Below, one piece after another: positions 1 to 10,200 of a stretch of DNA of 64,000 bases. How positions within the stretch are numbered: position 1 is the first letter of the stretch; the number at the start of each line of letters is the position of its first letter. Under the pieces are notes generated by a model. It saw only the letters and a program-made list of their open reading frames with translations. It had not been told where the DNA came from and did not search any database. This DNA comes from Phoronis australis (lineage: Eukaryota; Phoronida; Phoronidae), in NCBI GenBank assembly GCA_002633005.1, contig NMRA01000333.1:220321-284320 (forward strand), read 5' to 3'. The position numbers and the translations under genes are program-made.

Positions 1-259
1 AAAGACATGTAACCCCCGAATTAATTTGTTGCTGATGTTAAAACGAGACTGGAAGCTCTTGGTGGTCTAAAAATCTGCCACTTCAAAAATAAGATAATTT
101 AAGTTTGAGACTGTTGAACTAGCCAAATGTACCCTCGGTGAACTCTACCAAATCACTGTATGATCATGGTAAGCTAGAAGTGAGCACACTTTGTTGGATT
201 AACCAAAATGTGCTTAAGAGTAACCCCCGGTGTCTTCATGTCTCCTCTATTTGTTGTAG

Positions 260-443
260 AGAGTTGGCCGAGAAGCATCCGAGCTCACACACCCAGCTGT
301 TGCTAGGCGATGCCTACATCAAGATACAGGAGCCAGAAAAAGCCATAGAGGTGTACGAGGCGGCACTGAAGAAGAACCCCCGGGATGGCAACCTGGCCAG
401 CAAGATTGGCAAGGCATTGGTCAAGACCCACAACTATGGCAAG
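260..443 (+). CDS. TTC21B: TTC21B exon a
   Basis: Acceptor AG at 258-259, donor GT at 444. Begins with the third base of an Arg codon and ends in phase 0. Encodes [20 protein letters not shown] and [20 protein letters not shown], a complete TPR unit ending HNYGK, as in vertebrate TTC21B. Confidence 0.93.
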
Positions 444-2948
444 GTCAGGCCGGGGGGAAACTACCTGTTAATTATTGGATAACTTGTATTGTACAGAGGG
501 ATGGGTGGTGACGAACTGGTAATAGAATATAGCTGTGTGCCATTCTGATTATTTGTATGGAAATTTTGTGTGAAGGTTAATAGTCTACATTGTTTTTAAA
601 ATTATCAGCATTTGAATTCGTTCCATGGAATGTTTTGTCTCAAACAAAATTTGGTAATAAAATTATCATTTTTCAAAGCTGCTTATATGTGAAAAGGGGA
701 GAAATCCATGCTTGTCTAATTTTTCCAACAGAATGTTTGGTTTATATCAACTTTTCAGAACTAAGCGTTCTCGTTGGTAATTATATTTAATGGGGGAAAT
801 GTCATGCTATGAACATTGTACTCCAAGTGTGCTAGTAAAGAATATGGTGATGTTTTAACAAAATGTTAATTGCGTTTTGTAAATGTTCTATGACGGTGAT
901 GTCCATCACGTAAATATTTATTTCCGTAGATAGCTTGGATTCCAAACTTACTAATGTAACAGTAGATCATCATTTATCTTTCACAACACTATCAGAAAGT
1001 CTTGTTCACTATTTCCAGGCTATTAGCTACTATGAAGCAGCCCTTCGTAGCGGTGGACAGAGCTTCATGCGTCATGATCTGGCCGAGCTACTTCTCCGAC
1101 TACGACAGTTTGAGAAGGCACAGAAAGTGCTCAATCAGGCTCTAGAAACAGATGCAGGTAATGCTGTGATGAACTGATAATGCTGACAGACGTGTCATTG
1201 GTTCATGAGGCTGAAGTGCTTTAGTTGGTAATTTTGTGAGGTATTTTAGCTGGTTAGCTTGGTTGTTATTTGCTCTGTGATCTAACTGTTAAAACAACAG
1301 ATAACACAGGCATGATGTTATGATTGTTGTTTGCAAAGTCTGTGCCAGGTTACATTGTTGCTTGCAAAGTCTGTGCCAGGTTACATTGTTGCTTGCAAAG
1401 TCTGTGCCAGGTTACATTGTTGCTTGCAAAGTCTGTGCCAGGTTACATTGTTGTTTGCAAAGTCTGTGCCAGGTTACATTGTTGTTTGCAAAGTCTGTGC
1501 CAGGTTACATTGTTGTTTGCAAAGTCTGTGCCAGAACTTTTTCTCAGATCTCCACAGAAGCATCTCTTACTCACCGAGTATATGCATTTCAATTGACGTC
1601 TGAATGGCTCTGATTGACAGGCTCTGATTGACAGGCTTTAACGATATTTCGTGCACATGTGTACAGATTGTGCTTGCCTTCAAGTTATTGTGCTGACGAT
1701 GATGCCCTCTGCTGTGATCCCGTTTTTGATTCAACATATCAATTGGTTTCTGATGATAATTTTGAAACAACCACAAAAATTTGGCACAGGTGTTCTGAGT
1801 GTAGAGAGCATTTTCTTCTCTTTTAGTGTAATTTTGCTGGCAGTTTTTAAAAAGCTTTTTCCCTACAACAGCACTGACTCATACTTTTAAACACTGTCTC
1901 CTCTGCAGGTGGTAATCTGGACACCATGATGGACCATGCCAAGTACCTGGTCTTGCTGAGTAAGGTGCACCACAAGACTGACCACCTGGACGATGCTATA
2001 GCCGCGCTGACCAAGGCACGTGAGATGCAGGCCAGAGTGTTGAAGCGGGTTCAGGTGGAGCAGCCTGATGTCATCTCGGCGCAGAAACAATTTGCCGCCA
2101 GGTACACGTCATGTTTGGGAAACAGAAATGCAGAACATGCCAAAAATGATTCATAAAATGGCCTGTAATTTCCCTGACGTAACTGCAGAACACAAACAGA
2201 GTTCCTTGTTGTCTCAGTAATATTAGCTGTCTGTCATGACTGGAGTGCTGAGTAATGTATTGAAAGATCCACAAGGTGGAGTGACCATCCTCTAGTAGGG
2301 ACATGCATTTCATGTCCCTTTTGCTGTGGGCATAATTGGCCATGATGAGGATATGTTACTTAATCTGGGTCCTTTTGGACATGTGTACTGCGTAGAAAGT
2401 ATTAAACTGGAAAAGTAAACCCTGTAGTGCATTAGCTCCTGGTCTCAATATTTGCCTGTATTGCAACTGCCCAGTGTATAGCAATTGTATCAACAGAGAA
2501 CTGACAGTTATGTTGTTGTTGGCTGGACTGGTTTAGTTGATAAAGCAGTGACTGTGGAATTACGGGGATCAACTCCTTGTCACAACATGCCATTGTTGTC
2601 TAGGCCTTTACCATTTTTTCTCATTTCACAACAAATTTGGTCATAAGTACTGAGAAAATAAATCTCACAATTTAATAATTTTTTCTGATTTTAATAAAAC
2701 GCACTTCAGTCCAGTGTTTAGCATTTAACATCATGCTTATGTCAGTTTGAGGATTCCATTGAGTAACTTTTAATGTGATTGGTTGTCGTTATTTAGCTAG
2801 TATGTGATTATGCTTCAAGTAAAATGTGACGTGTCTTCCTACAGTATCTGTTGTCAGATGGCAGAGCATGCGTCAGTGCAGAGAGATTATGAGAAGGCTA
2901 TCAAGTTTTATAAAGAGGCTCTTATATACAATGAAACAGACGGCAAGG

Positions 2949-3027
<79 letters not shown>

Positions 3028-6000
3028 TTTCATGTACATGTTTGTGGTAGTAATTGAGATTTTTTGCCTTATGTCTGTTTATGGTTCACGTTCATCATGG
3101 AAAACTGGAAAATGCTTTTGTTTTCACACGCTGACACCAAAAACTCCATGGCCTATTGAAGATGCATAAAATTTCATGGAAAACCTATTTAAGTTTCATA
3201 AACAATGAGAGGTAAATGTCAATTTGTGAGTCATATTGCAGTTCATGCGTTCAGGTAGACTTGGGAATTGTCATGAGCACAATTGTGACCTGTTTTTTGG
3301 AGTGAAAACTTTATGGAACTTTATGGAAAATGAATACGCAGTATGGCTGCACTTGGTTGACTTTATCAGTTCTGCCAGGTCAGCTGACTAAAACATCGTC
3401 TTTCGTGCCTCTTCTTCCCCTCAATTCTCGCCCCTCCCTTCCTCAGCCCTGCAATATACTTAACAGAACATTAACATTCAGTATTTAAGTGACAGTAAAC
3501 CTAATGTATGTGGCTCCCCCTTTAGGTTGGCTTAGAGTTGGCCCACCTCTACTTGCTGACAGAAGATCTTGACGGATGTCAACACCAACTGATGAATCTG
3601 TTGAAGACTGACACAGAGAACGACGCTGCTACTGTCGTAAGGTTTTCTAAAACTTGTTGAAACTTGTGCAGTGTCGTTGTTTAATTTTGCAACAGTAATG
3701 CTCAGGTGGATTATTTTAATCATTCAGGGCTCTGATATCCACTAATTCAGAGGGTATAATAAATGAAATATCTCAGCCGGGACCATAAACCCTTTGTTAA
3801 GCTGTGTCTAATTACACAGTCCAACTGGGACAAAGTGCTGGGTTCACAAAGAACTACTTTCACTGACCTTGCATGTCTGTTTCAAAAAGCCTATTGTGTG
3901 TGAGTGACGCCCATTTTACAACCATCTGCAAAATTCTAAGCCACTATGCGGACTAGTTAACCATCCAAGCCCCAAAAGATGTGAAAATCTCTTTTATTTG
4001 TCTTATAGATGATGGCTGATCTGATGTTCCGCAGGAATGACTACGACTCGGCCATGTTTCACTTTCAGCAGTTGTTAGAGAGAAAACCAGGTAAGATGTG
4101 TCGCCTGCTACTCTTTGTCTCAAACCTCCAGTAAACTGTTGTAAACAAATCAGTCACAGGCCTTGAACATAGTGTGGCATCCAATCAACATGTCCTCTCT
4201 CTTAATGTTATGTAGGGCCCTATAAAGATAGTGAAATTTGGATTTATTCTGAACATCATACTTCAGAAATGGCTGATTGGAGTCATATGAAACTTTCACT
4301 GGTACTATGCTTTATCCATCGTTCTTAAAAATTCTTTTAGGTATTATTTTTAAAATATTCTCCTTTGGCATGATGGTCTATAAAAATAGGACTTTTTTGA
4401 TTTCCGTAAACAAATCTGACTTGTAAGTTGCATAAAATGAAAACGAAATGATATTAATTTGAAAATTGTAACAGCGTTTTCGATATCTTACGTTGAACAA
4501 TTATATCAAATGAAATTTGGTCGTGTTGTGAAACCATTGTATTGCTATCAATCAATGTACCTTTCTTTCTTACCCAATTAGTAACAGTTTGTTAAAGAGT
4601 CATCATTCAAATTCTACAGAGACTTTTTTCTTTCCAAGATACTGAGTTAAAATCTAGTTTTCTTGATAATTTGCTAAATGCACAAAGTTGTCGATAAGGT
4701 CATGCAACTTTAATTGACTAATAATCTTCCTTTCGTCACAAAAACATACTTTTGATTTAGACCATACGCTGTTATCGAATGGGTCTCAAAATTGTTTCGT
4801 AATAGTCTGTAATATTGCTTTCTTGGTCTTTGTAAACCTCTTGTAAAGAAAAGGAATTTTCTAAGTCTACTCATTTGTCAGTTACCTCAGGTCATATCTC
4901 CTGCACAGAAAATTGCTATTCATAGTCTGTGACTGTTAATTAGTAATTTGTATGTTGTGAACGTCTTTAAAAGGTGGCTTCAAAAATGCTACGCTTTGTG
5001 TTCTAGATCACTATTCAGCCATGAGTCGACTGATCGATTTGATGCGTAGGGCAGGTAAACTGGACGAAGTGCCCAAGTTCTTCCAACAAGCGGAAGACTC
5101 TTCACCTAAGACTGCTTTTGACTCTGGCTACCATTATTGCAAGGGACTATATGACTGGTGGGTTGGTTTTTGATACTTTTAAAAACGGTGACATTTTGGG
5201 TGCATCCCAGCATTAAGCTCATTAATAATTTAAAGGTATAGTGACAAGGGTAATCACTTAAAAGATTATAAATTTGGAAGATGGATTTGGCAGACGAATC
5301 TCTGTAAATGAATCCAACAACTGGCAACGTCCTCTATATGGAGATGCTCTTGACCGGTTATGTGACATCATTACCAGACAGCCATTGTGAGCTAATAGGT
5401 GTATGCTGGTAAGTTCTCTTGATAATCATCTTGCAGTGCACTAGCCGGTTAGGTTTGTTCTGCTTTGCAAAGTCTGGGATTGACCTGATCCTTTGTCTGG
5501 GACTGAATTCAAATTTGGAGTTATGTCCCTCGTAATGTGTTTTGTTGTACTATGAAGACTCCTCATTACAAATATTTGGAGTTATGTCCCTCGTAATGTG
5601 TGTGGTTGTACTATGAAGACTCCTCATTACAAATATTTGGAGTTATGTCCCTCGTAATGTGTGTGGTTGNTACTATGAAGACTCCTCATTACAAATATTT
5701 GGAGTTATGTCCCTCGTAATGTGTGTGGTTGTACTATGAAGACTCTTCATTACATTCATCAGGTACTGTGGCAACCCCAACAATGCGCTGAAATCCTTCA
5801 ACAAAGCGCGACGTGATGTAGACCTCGGTCAGGACGCCTTGTGTAACATGATTGAAATCTGTCTCAACCCAGATAATGACACCATCGGGGGTGAAGTGTT
5901 TGAATCAGTTGAGCCAGACGCAGGGTAAGACATCTTGAGTAACGCACAGCAGTGAGTTTCTTGTAGTTCGGGGTTTTTAAGCCCTGGTGAAATTTGTTCC

Positions 6001-9000
6001 ATATTTAATGAGAAGAGATTTTCTATGCCTTGTGGATAACTGTGAATCTGAACGCTTAGGGTAGTTAATGGTATCCTGATGTTTGGGGCACCATATACAA
6101 AATTGATATATTTTGCATTGTATTTTGACTACTTCGGGAGCAAGTTTTCGGTTATACAGAATTTGTTAAATGCACGACACTTTTCATTGTTCACAGTCAG
6201 TAAATGTCATGTACTGTATCTATGTTCAGTTGAGAGTAGAGTTTTGTTCTGAAAGTATGAACGCAACGGAATAAAGACTGTGAACAATGAAAAGTGTCGT
6301 ACATTTAACAAATTCTGCATTATATTTTACAAATAATTATCAAGGCACAAAAATTGCAGTGTGTGTGATGGAGGTGCCAATAATTTTATTTTCTATGCGT
6401 GTTTTTACGGCTGATTGATGTGATTTACAAATTTCAGTGGAGCCAAAGCAGAGGGGGAACAGCTAGCTGTTAGAACAGCCGAGAAGCTGTTGAAAGAGTT
6501 GAAGCCAGAGCCCGGTGACCTTCGACCCCGTTTGCTAGAGAATATGATGCTGATTGCCACCAAGTCCAAGTCTAATATCGAGAAAGCTCTCTCATCTTTC
6601 ATGGAAATTGCGTCGACAGAGGTACGCAACTAAGTTATCATGAATCTCACCGAGAAAACCTTGTGACAGTATCTTTTAACAGTTGCACATCTTTTAGTAA
6701 CCTAGTTCATTTGCAGGATTCGTTTTAGAAAAATTCTGTTATGTTCAATTTCTCAAAAGCACCTGTCTGAATTAATAGTTGGTCAGTTTATGGATGCCTG
6801 AATAAAATATGAAATGCTTAGTCATCAAAATGTACCCGATGTTGCGGCTCACACTCCAAAACTGAATGCAGATTTACTGCTTAAAATAAACTTGACGTGC
6901 TTTATTCTATGAGAAAACATGTTGATGGAAGTCAATTTTTTATTAAAAACATCATAAAATAATTGCATTGGAAACACTCAACAATTGGTCTTAACCTGCA
7001 GAGTTTTGGCACTTCCATTTCATGTTCAAATGAAGCTATTAACCTCACTAGATGTGTGCATGATGTAAGTTATATAGTCACGTGGTAGTCTTTTTCCTTG
7101 AATTCATGGAACTGTATTTTCTCTCGACTGCACTCTGTCATTGTAATACACACTTGCAGAAAGAACACGTGGGCGCCCTCTATGGTATGGCGGCAGCATA
7201 CATGGTCCTGAAGCAGACGCCTCGTGCGCGAAATCAATTGAAGCGAGTGTCAAAGAACACTTGGAACATGCAGGACGCGGAGGATTTAGAAAAGAGTTGG
7301 CTGCTGTTGGCAGATATTTACATCCAGGTGTGTGGGAAATGAAAGTCTGGTTTGGTCAGTATGTGGAAGGCTGTTATGTTCAATTCAATACTGATAATAT
7401 TTATAAAATGAGTGCCTTCTTTTTGTCATTATACAAGATTGGGGGCAGAAAGCTATTCATCAATATGTTGGTGAGATAATTGGCTGCTAAATACAAGCAT
7501 TCTATTGGTGGAGCCATCTTGTGGACCTGAAATTTCTAATTGGCTACTAGATGCATGCACGTGTTAAATGAAAGGATGGTTGCTAGTTGGATACAGTTTT
7601 GCGCAAGATTAAATTATGGTTGCATTGGCGCTCTTCATGTCCAAGATTGTGTTTGAGTTTAGGAAATGTTAGCTTTTATAGGATGAGATAATATATAGTG
7701 GTTGTGAATGCTGAAGCACAGGATTCGATTAGGATCACGGATTTGAAGCTTGTTTTTGATTTTTTTATAACATACATCGTGTAATGTGAAGTGTTATAAC
7801 TGCCTTGCATTCCATGATTACTAAAATCATGTCGAATGTCACATAAGGTTCTCAATCTGGCCACTCTCTGTCCTTTGATTTGGGTCACGTGACCCTCGCG
7901 TGATATCCAACATGATTTTAGTAGTGATATCATTGCAAGGCAATTATAGTGTCTTTGCAAGTATATGGGAGGTATGCTGATTGAGACAAGACCTGCGACC
8001 AGGATTCAATGTTTTTATGTCCAGGTTTTTGTAGTATGAAATAGAGTGCTTGTGGTACCTGGTTCTTATATCCAGGTTATAATTGGAATGGTTCACTTTA
8101 CTTTTATTTATTTACAAATTGTTATTTGGTCACTCATAAACATATAATTGCTTTTTTAGCTACTTTTGAATAATTTAAGATTAATTTGTATATACAATTA
8201 CTAAAATCCATATTTTACTGCCTATCATGTCACTGCCCTGATGTGAACTCCATCAATATGAACAGGCAATTTTCCTTTCATTTGGTATTCATTTCTGTCT
8301 AATCATCATTTCCTACAGTCTGGCAAGTTCGACATTGCCACGGAGTTGCTGAAGCGCATACTACAGTACAACAAGTCGTGCTGCAAGGCGTATGAATACA
8401 TGGGCTTCATCATGGAGAAGGAACAGTCATACAAGGATGCGGCCAAGTGTTACGAGAATGCTTGGAAGTATGGCAACAAGAATAATCCCAACATTGGTGA
8501 GTGAGGACCTTCCTTCTCTCTGGGCGGGGCGGGGGAGGGGCTAGATGGTGTGATATCTATGTGTTTAGGCAAGTAAACTTGATTTGATTGTGTAACAGGG
8601 GCGTAGTTTAGTGGCACACGAGCTTAAATCTCACAGTGCGAGTGTTGAAGGACATGAAAGGCGTGGCAATAGACAATCAGAGACTGTGGAAGAACCTTGG
8701 GGGAGTTTCACTATTTCTTGTAAGCGCTTAAAAGAGTACTTCCTCCTTACATCTAAACATGGTCAACAGATAAAATCGTCTCAAATATTTCCTCTTCGTC
8801 ATGGCAATCAGTTTCTTCCATCAAAACGTGTCAATAGACCATCCCACTCAAAATTAAGTGGTATACCCTTGAAAATATTGGCCAATTCCATCAAAATTCA
8901 TTCTACTTTCACATCCTTATTTTATTATTTACTAGTGTGAAACAGTGTTCATTGTAGCATAGCAACGTTTGAAACTTACTTTGTGAAGCTGCCTCCCATG

Positions 9001-10037
9001 GTTTTTAATTTGCATTTTGGACAAAATGGGAAAAAGGAATGTAGTTCTTTTATGTAAGCAGAGTTCAAATTTGAACGTTTTTGTCGCCATGGTGCCATTT
9101 CATTGTCATGGGCGATAATTTCACAGTGCACTCATGAAGTCGGATGCACACACTCATTGAAACTCATTTTCCCATGCTCTTTACTTCTGATAACCATAAA
9201 AGCAAAAATCAGACTAACCCATTTGAATAGGCAAAATGGTGTTACTGTGTTGTCATCCTCCTCAGAAATCATGCATTTCTTCATTTTCAAATGATGTGGG
9301 TGCTTTTGGAAACACTGTCTTTTTACAATGAAGTGCATAATTCACACAATTAAAAACATTTCATCATCATCATGCATAATGTCTTTATTCCAGGATACAA
9401 GTTGGCCTTCAACTTCTTAAAAGCTCGTCGATTTGTTGACGCTATTGACATATGCCACCACGTAAGTCATCCTCTTCCTTAAGTGCCAAAATTCAACATT
9501 TGAGTCTTGCTTCAGTGGATTGAATACATTGTTTTAGCTGCTCTTACCATCATGATCTTTTCGTTGACCATTTTAAGGTTAGAAAAAACCAATAAGAGTT
9601 CTCCTGAACCTTCTTGCTGCCCAAGATGTTACAAGACTTAATATAAGTAATCGGGCAAAATACTGTTTCTCGTGACTGCTTAAAGTTATGTTTACAGCCA
9701 TTATTGCTGGTGGCAACTTTTAGAGCACCTTATTATTAATTTAGTTCATTCTTGGTCGTGAGGGAAGTCTACTGTTGACGGTGAATTCAGTTTCCACCCA
9801 GCCGTAGTTACAAGAAATTTTGGTCATTTTGCCCGAATGCTTTTGGCATATACTGTATCCTACATCTTGTGGTTGTGCTGCTTGGATGACCGGTATCCAA
9901 CAATCCTAAGTGTAAGCTGTAACGCCATCTGTAGGTCATTAATTTCTGCTTCACTACAGGTGCTGTCTAACCACCCAAACTATCCCAAAATCAAGAAGGA
10001 CATTCTGGATAAGTCTCGGGCACAGTTGAGAGCTTAA
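260..10037 (+). CDS. TTC21B: TTC21B / IFT139, C-terminal 599 residues (13 exons, 5'-partial)
   Basis: Coding exons are 260-443, 1019-1157, 1909-2101, 2845-2947, 3526-3636, 4009-4090, 5007-5157, 5763-5924, 6438-6621, 7160-7327, 8319-8496, 9394-9461 and 9960-10037 (stop TAA). All junctions are GT/AG and phases join without a stop (600 codons including stop). The product matches the second half of vertebrate TTC21B (about 1316 residues) end to end: a solenoid of TPR helices including [39 protein letters not shown], and a C-terminus of [14 protein letters not shown]. In known animals this protein is an IFT-A subunit for retrograde ciliary transport and ciliary import of membrane proteins. Vertebrates have TTC21A and TTC21B; this looks like the single invertebrate gene. 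Upstream exons lie off the left edge. The gene converges on TIMELESS. Confidence 0.95.
1019..1157 (+). CDS. TTC21B: TTC21B exon b
   Basis: Pyrimidine-rich acceptor ending CCAG at 1018; donor GT at 1158. Phase 0 in, phase 1 out. Encodes [13 protein letters not shown] followed by [20 protein letters not shown], a TPR helix pair conserved in IFT139. Confidence 0.93.
1331..1534. repeat. 31-bp minisatellite, 7 copies
   Basis: The core TTGCAAAGTCTGTGCCAG recurs at 1331, 1362, 1393, 1424, 1455, 1486 and 1517, exactly 31 bp apart and nearly identical. It lies in the TTC21B intron between exons b and c. As 31 is not a multiple of 3, all three + frames stay open across it, giving three meaningless ORFs of 90-97 codons. 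Confidence 0.95.
1909..2101 (+). CDS. TTC21B: TTC21B exon c
   Basis: Acceptor CTCTGCAG ends at 1908, donor GT at 2102. Phase 1 in, phase 2 out. Encodes [20 protein letters not shown] and [11 protein letters not shown], among the best conserved stretches of IFT139. Confidence 0.93.
2515..2590 (+). repeat. tRNA-like SINE head, degraded
   Basis: TGGTTTAGTTGATAAAGC at about 2529 resembles a Pol III A box. GGATCAACTCC at 2566-2576 matches a B box except at one position. The roughly 35-bp spacing fits a tRNA. No intact cloverleaf is seen, so this is more likely a tRNA-derived SINE fragment than a tRNA gene. Confidence 0.4.
2845..2947 (+). CDS. TTC21B: TTC21B exon d, donor abuts a (TG)n tract
   Basis: Acceptor CCTACAG ends at 2844; donor GGTTAGT begins at 2948 and runs straight into a 75-bp GT microsatellite. 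Encodes [20 protein letters not shown] and [10 protein letters not shown]. Phase 2 in, phase 0 out. Confidence 0.92.
2952..3026. repeat. (GT)n microsatellite
   Basis: About 37 uninterrupted GT units beginning four bases after the donor GT of TTC21B exon d. Confidence 0.98.
3526..3636 (+). CDS. TTC21B: TTC21B exon e
   Basis: A 37-codon exon, phase 0 on both sides, between CCCCCTTTAG and GTAAGG. Encodes [19 protein letters not shown] and the following TPR helix. Confidence 0.9.
3750..3952 (+). repeat. Dispersed ~200-bp repeat, copy 1
   Basis: Sequence from TCTCAGCCGGGACCATAAAC to TCTAAGCCACTATGCG recurs inverted at 14331-14549 with moderate divergence and a few indels. No coding content; probably a SINE or MITE. 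Confidence 0.75.
4009..4090 (+). CDS. TTC21B: TTC21B exon f
   Basis: Acceptor TCTTATAG, donor GTAAGA. Phase 0 in, phase 1 out. Encodes [19 protein letters not shown] and QQLLERKP, a TPR unit matching vertebrate MMADLMF...[10 protein letters not shown]. Confidence 0.92.
4205..4760 (+). repeat. Dispersed ~500-bp family, copy 1
   Basis: Starts near TGTAGGGCCCTATAAAG and continues CTTCAGAAATGGCTGATTGG. The same blocks recur at 25525 and 33760 (same strand) and, inverted, at 23180, 35420 and 44420. AT-rich, non-coding and diverged; no terminal inverted repeat recognised. Its far end is uncertain. Confidence 0.6.
5007..5157 (+). CDS. TTC21B: TTC21B exon g
   Basis: Acceptor GTTCTAG, donor GTGGGT. 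Encodes [20 protein letters not shown] and HYCKGLYDW. Phase 1 in, phase 2 out; the terminal Trp codon is completed by the next exon. Confidence 0.92.
5515..5760. repeat. 61-bp tandem repeat, 4 copies, with one N
   Basis: TTATGTCCCTCGTAATG recurs at 5521, 5582, 5643 and 5705. Three periods are 61, 61 and 62; the 62 is caused by the N at 5670. The array ends just before the acceptor of TTC21B exon h at 5763. Confidence 0.93.
5763..5924 (+). CDS. TTC21B: TTC21B exon h
   Basis: Lies 3 bp downstream of a 61-bp tandem repeat array, so that repeat lies where the polypyrimidine tract is expected. Encodes [18 protein letters not shown], then [12 protein letters not shown] and IGGEVFES, all IFT139 signatures. 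Phase 2 in, phase 2 out. Confidence 0.92.
6158..6316. repeat. Foldback / hairpin with 41-bp arms
   Basis: Arm 6158-6198 is the reverse complement of 6276-6316 at 40 of 41 positions; the loop is 77 bp. Lies in the TTC21B intron between exons h and i. No coding content. Could be a foldback transposon or a transcribed hairpin. Confidence 0.85.
6438..6621 (+). CDS. TTC21B: TTC21B exon i
   Basis: Acceptor ATTTCAG, donor GTACGC. Encodes [20 protein letters not shown] and [20 protein letters not shown]. Ends in phase 0. Confidence 0.92.
7160..7327 (+). CDS. TTC21B: TTC21B exon j
   Basis: A 56-codon phase 0-0 exon with acceptor ACTTGCAG and donor GTGTGT. Encodes [20 protein letters not shown] and [14 protein letters not shown], almost identical to vertebrate IFT139. 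Confidence 0.94.
7794..7948. repeat. Imperfect inverted repeat, ~39-bp arms, central E-box palindrome
   Basis: 7794-7832 pairs with 7910-7948 with several mismatches (shared TGCCTTGCA and ACTAAAATCATGT). The loop contains a perfect 14-bp palindrome, GGGTCACGTGACCC, at 7882-7895. Probably a MITE. Confidence 0.7.
8319..8496 (+). CDS. TTC21B: TTC21B exon k
   Basis: Acceptor TCCTACAG, donor GTGAGT. Encodes [20 protein letters not shown] and [14 protein letters not shown], the hallmark C-terminal TPR of IFT139. Phase 0 in, phase 1 out. Confidence 0.94.
9394..9461 (+). CDS. TTC21B: TTC21B exon l
   Basis: A short exon between ATTCCAG and GTAAGT, encoding [20 protein letters not shown] plus HH. Phase 1 in, phase 0 out. 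Confidence 0.93.
9960..10037 (+). CDS. TTC21B: TTC21B terminal coding exon
   Basis: Acceptor CACTACAG ends at 9959. Encodes [20 protein letters not shown] then AQLRA and TAA at 10035-10037. This is the conserved IFT139 C-terminus. Confidence 0.94.
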   Translation: MLSNHPNYPKIKKDILDKSRAQLRA

Positions 10038-10194
10038 TGGATGGTCCACCCACGCAATGAAGACGTACTTGGAGGCTATTGTGTCAGTTGTCTTACCTTA
10101 ACCAGTACCTATTGTTATTACTGCCGGAAATTTTATTTGTGTATAGTTAACTTATGCATTGCATTTTTGTGTCTGTGATTCATGCATTTATTTT

Positions 10195-10200
10195 AATAAA
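10195..10200 (+). terminator. TTC21B poly(A) signal AATAAA
   Basis: First canonical AATAAA after the stop codon, 158 bases downstream, in AT-rich sequence followed by TG-rich sequence around 10217. It implies a 3' UTR of about 180 nt. Confidence 0.75.

Noticed and set aside
1320-1613. Three overlapping Cys-rich ORFs of 90-97 codons
   Set aside because: Frames of a 31-bp tandem repeat inside a TTC21B intron.
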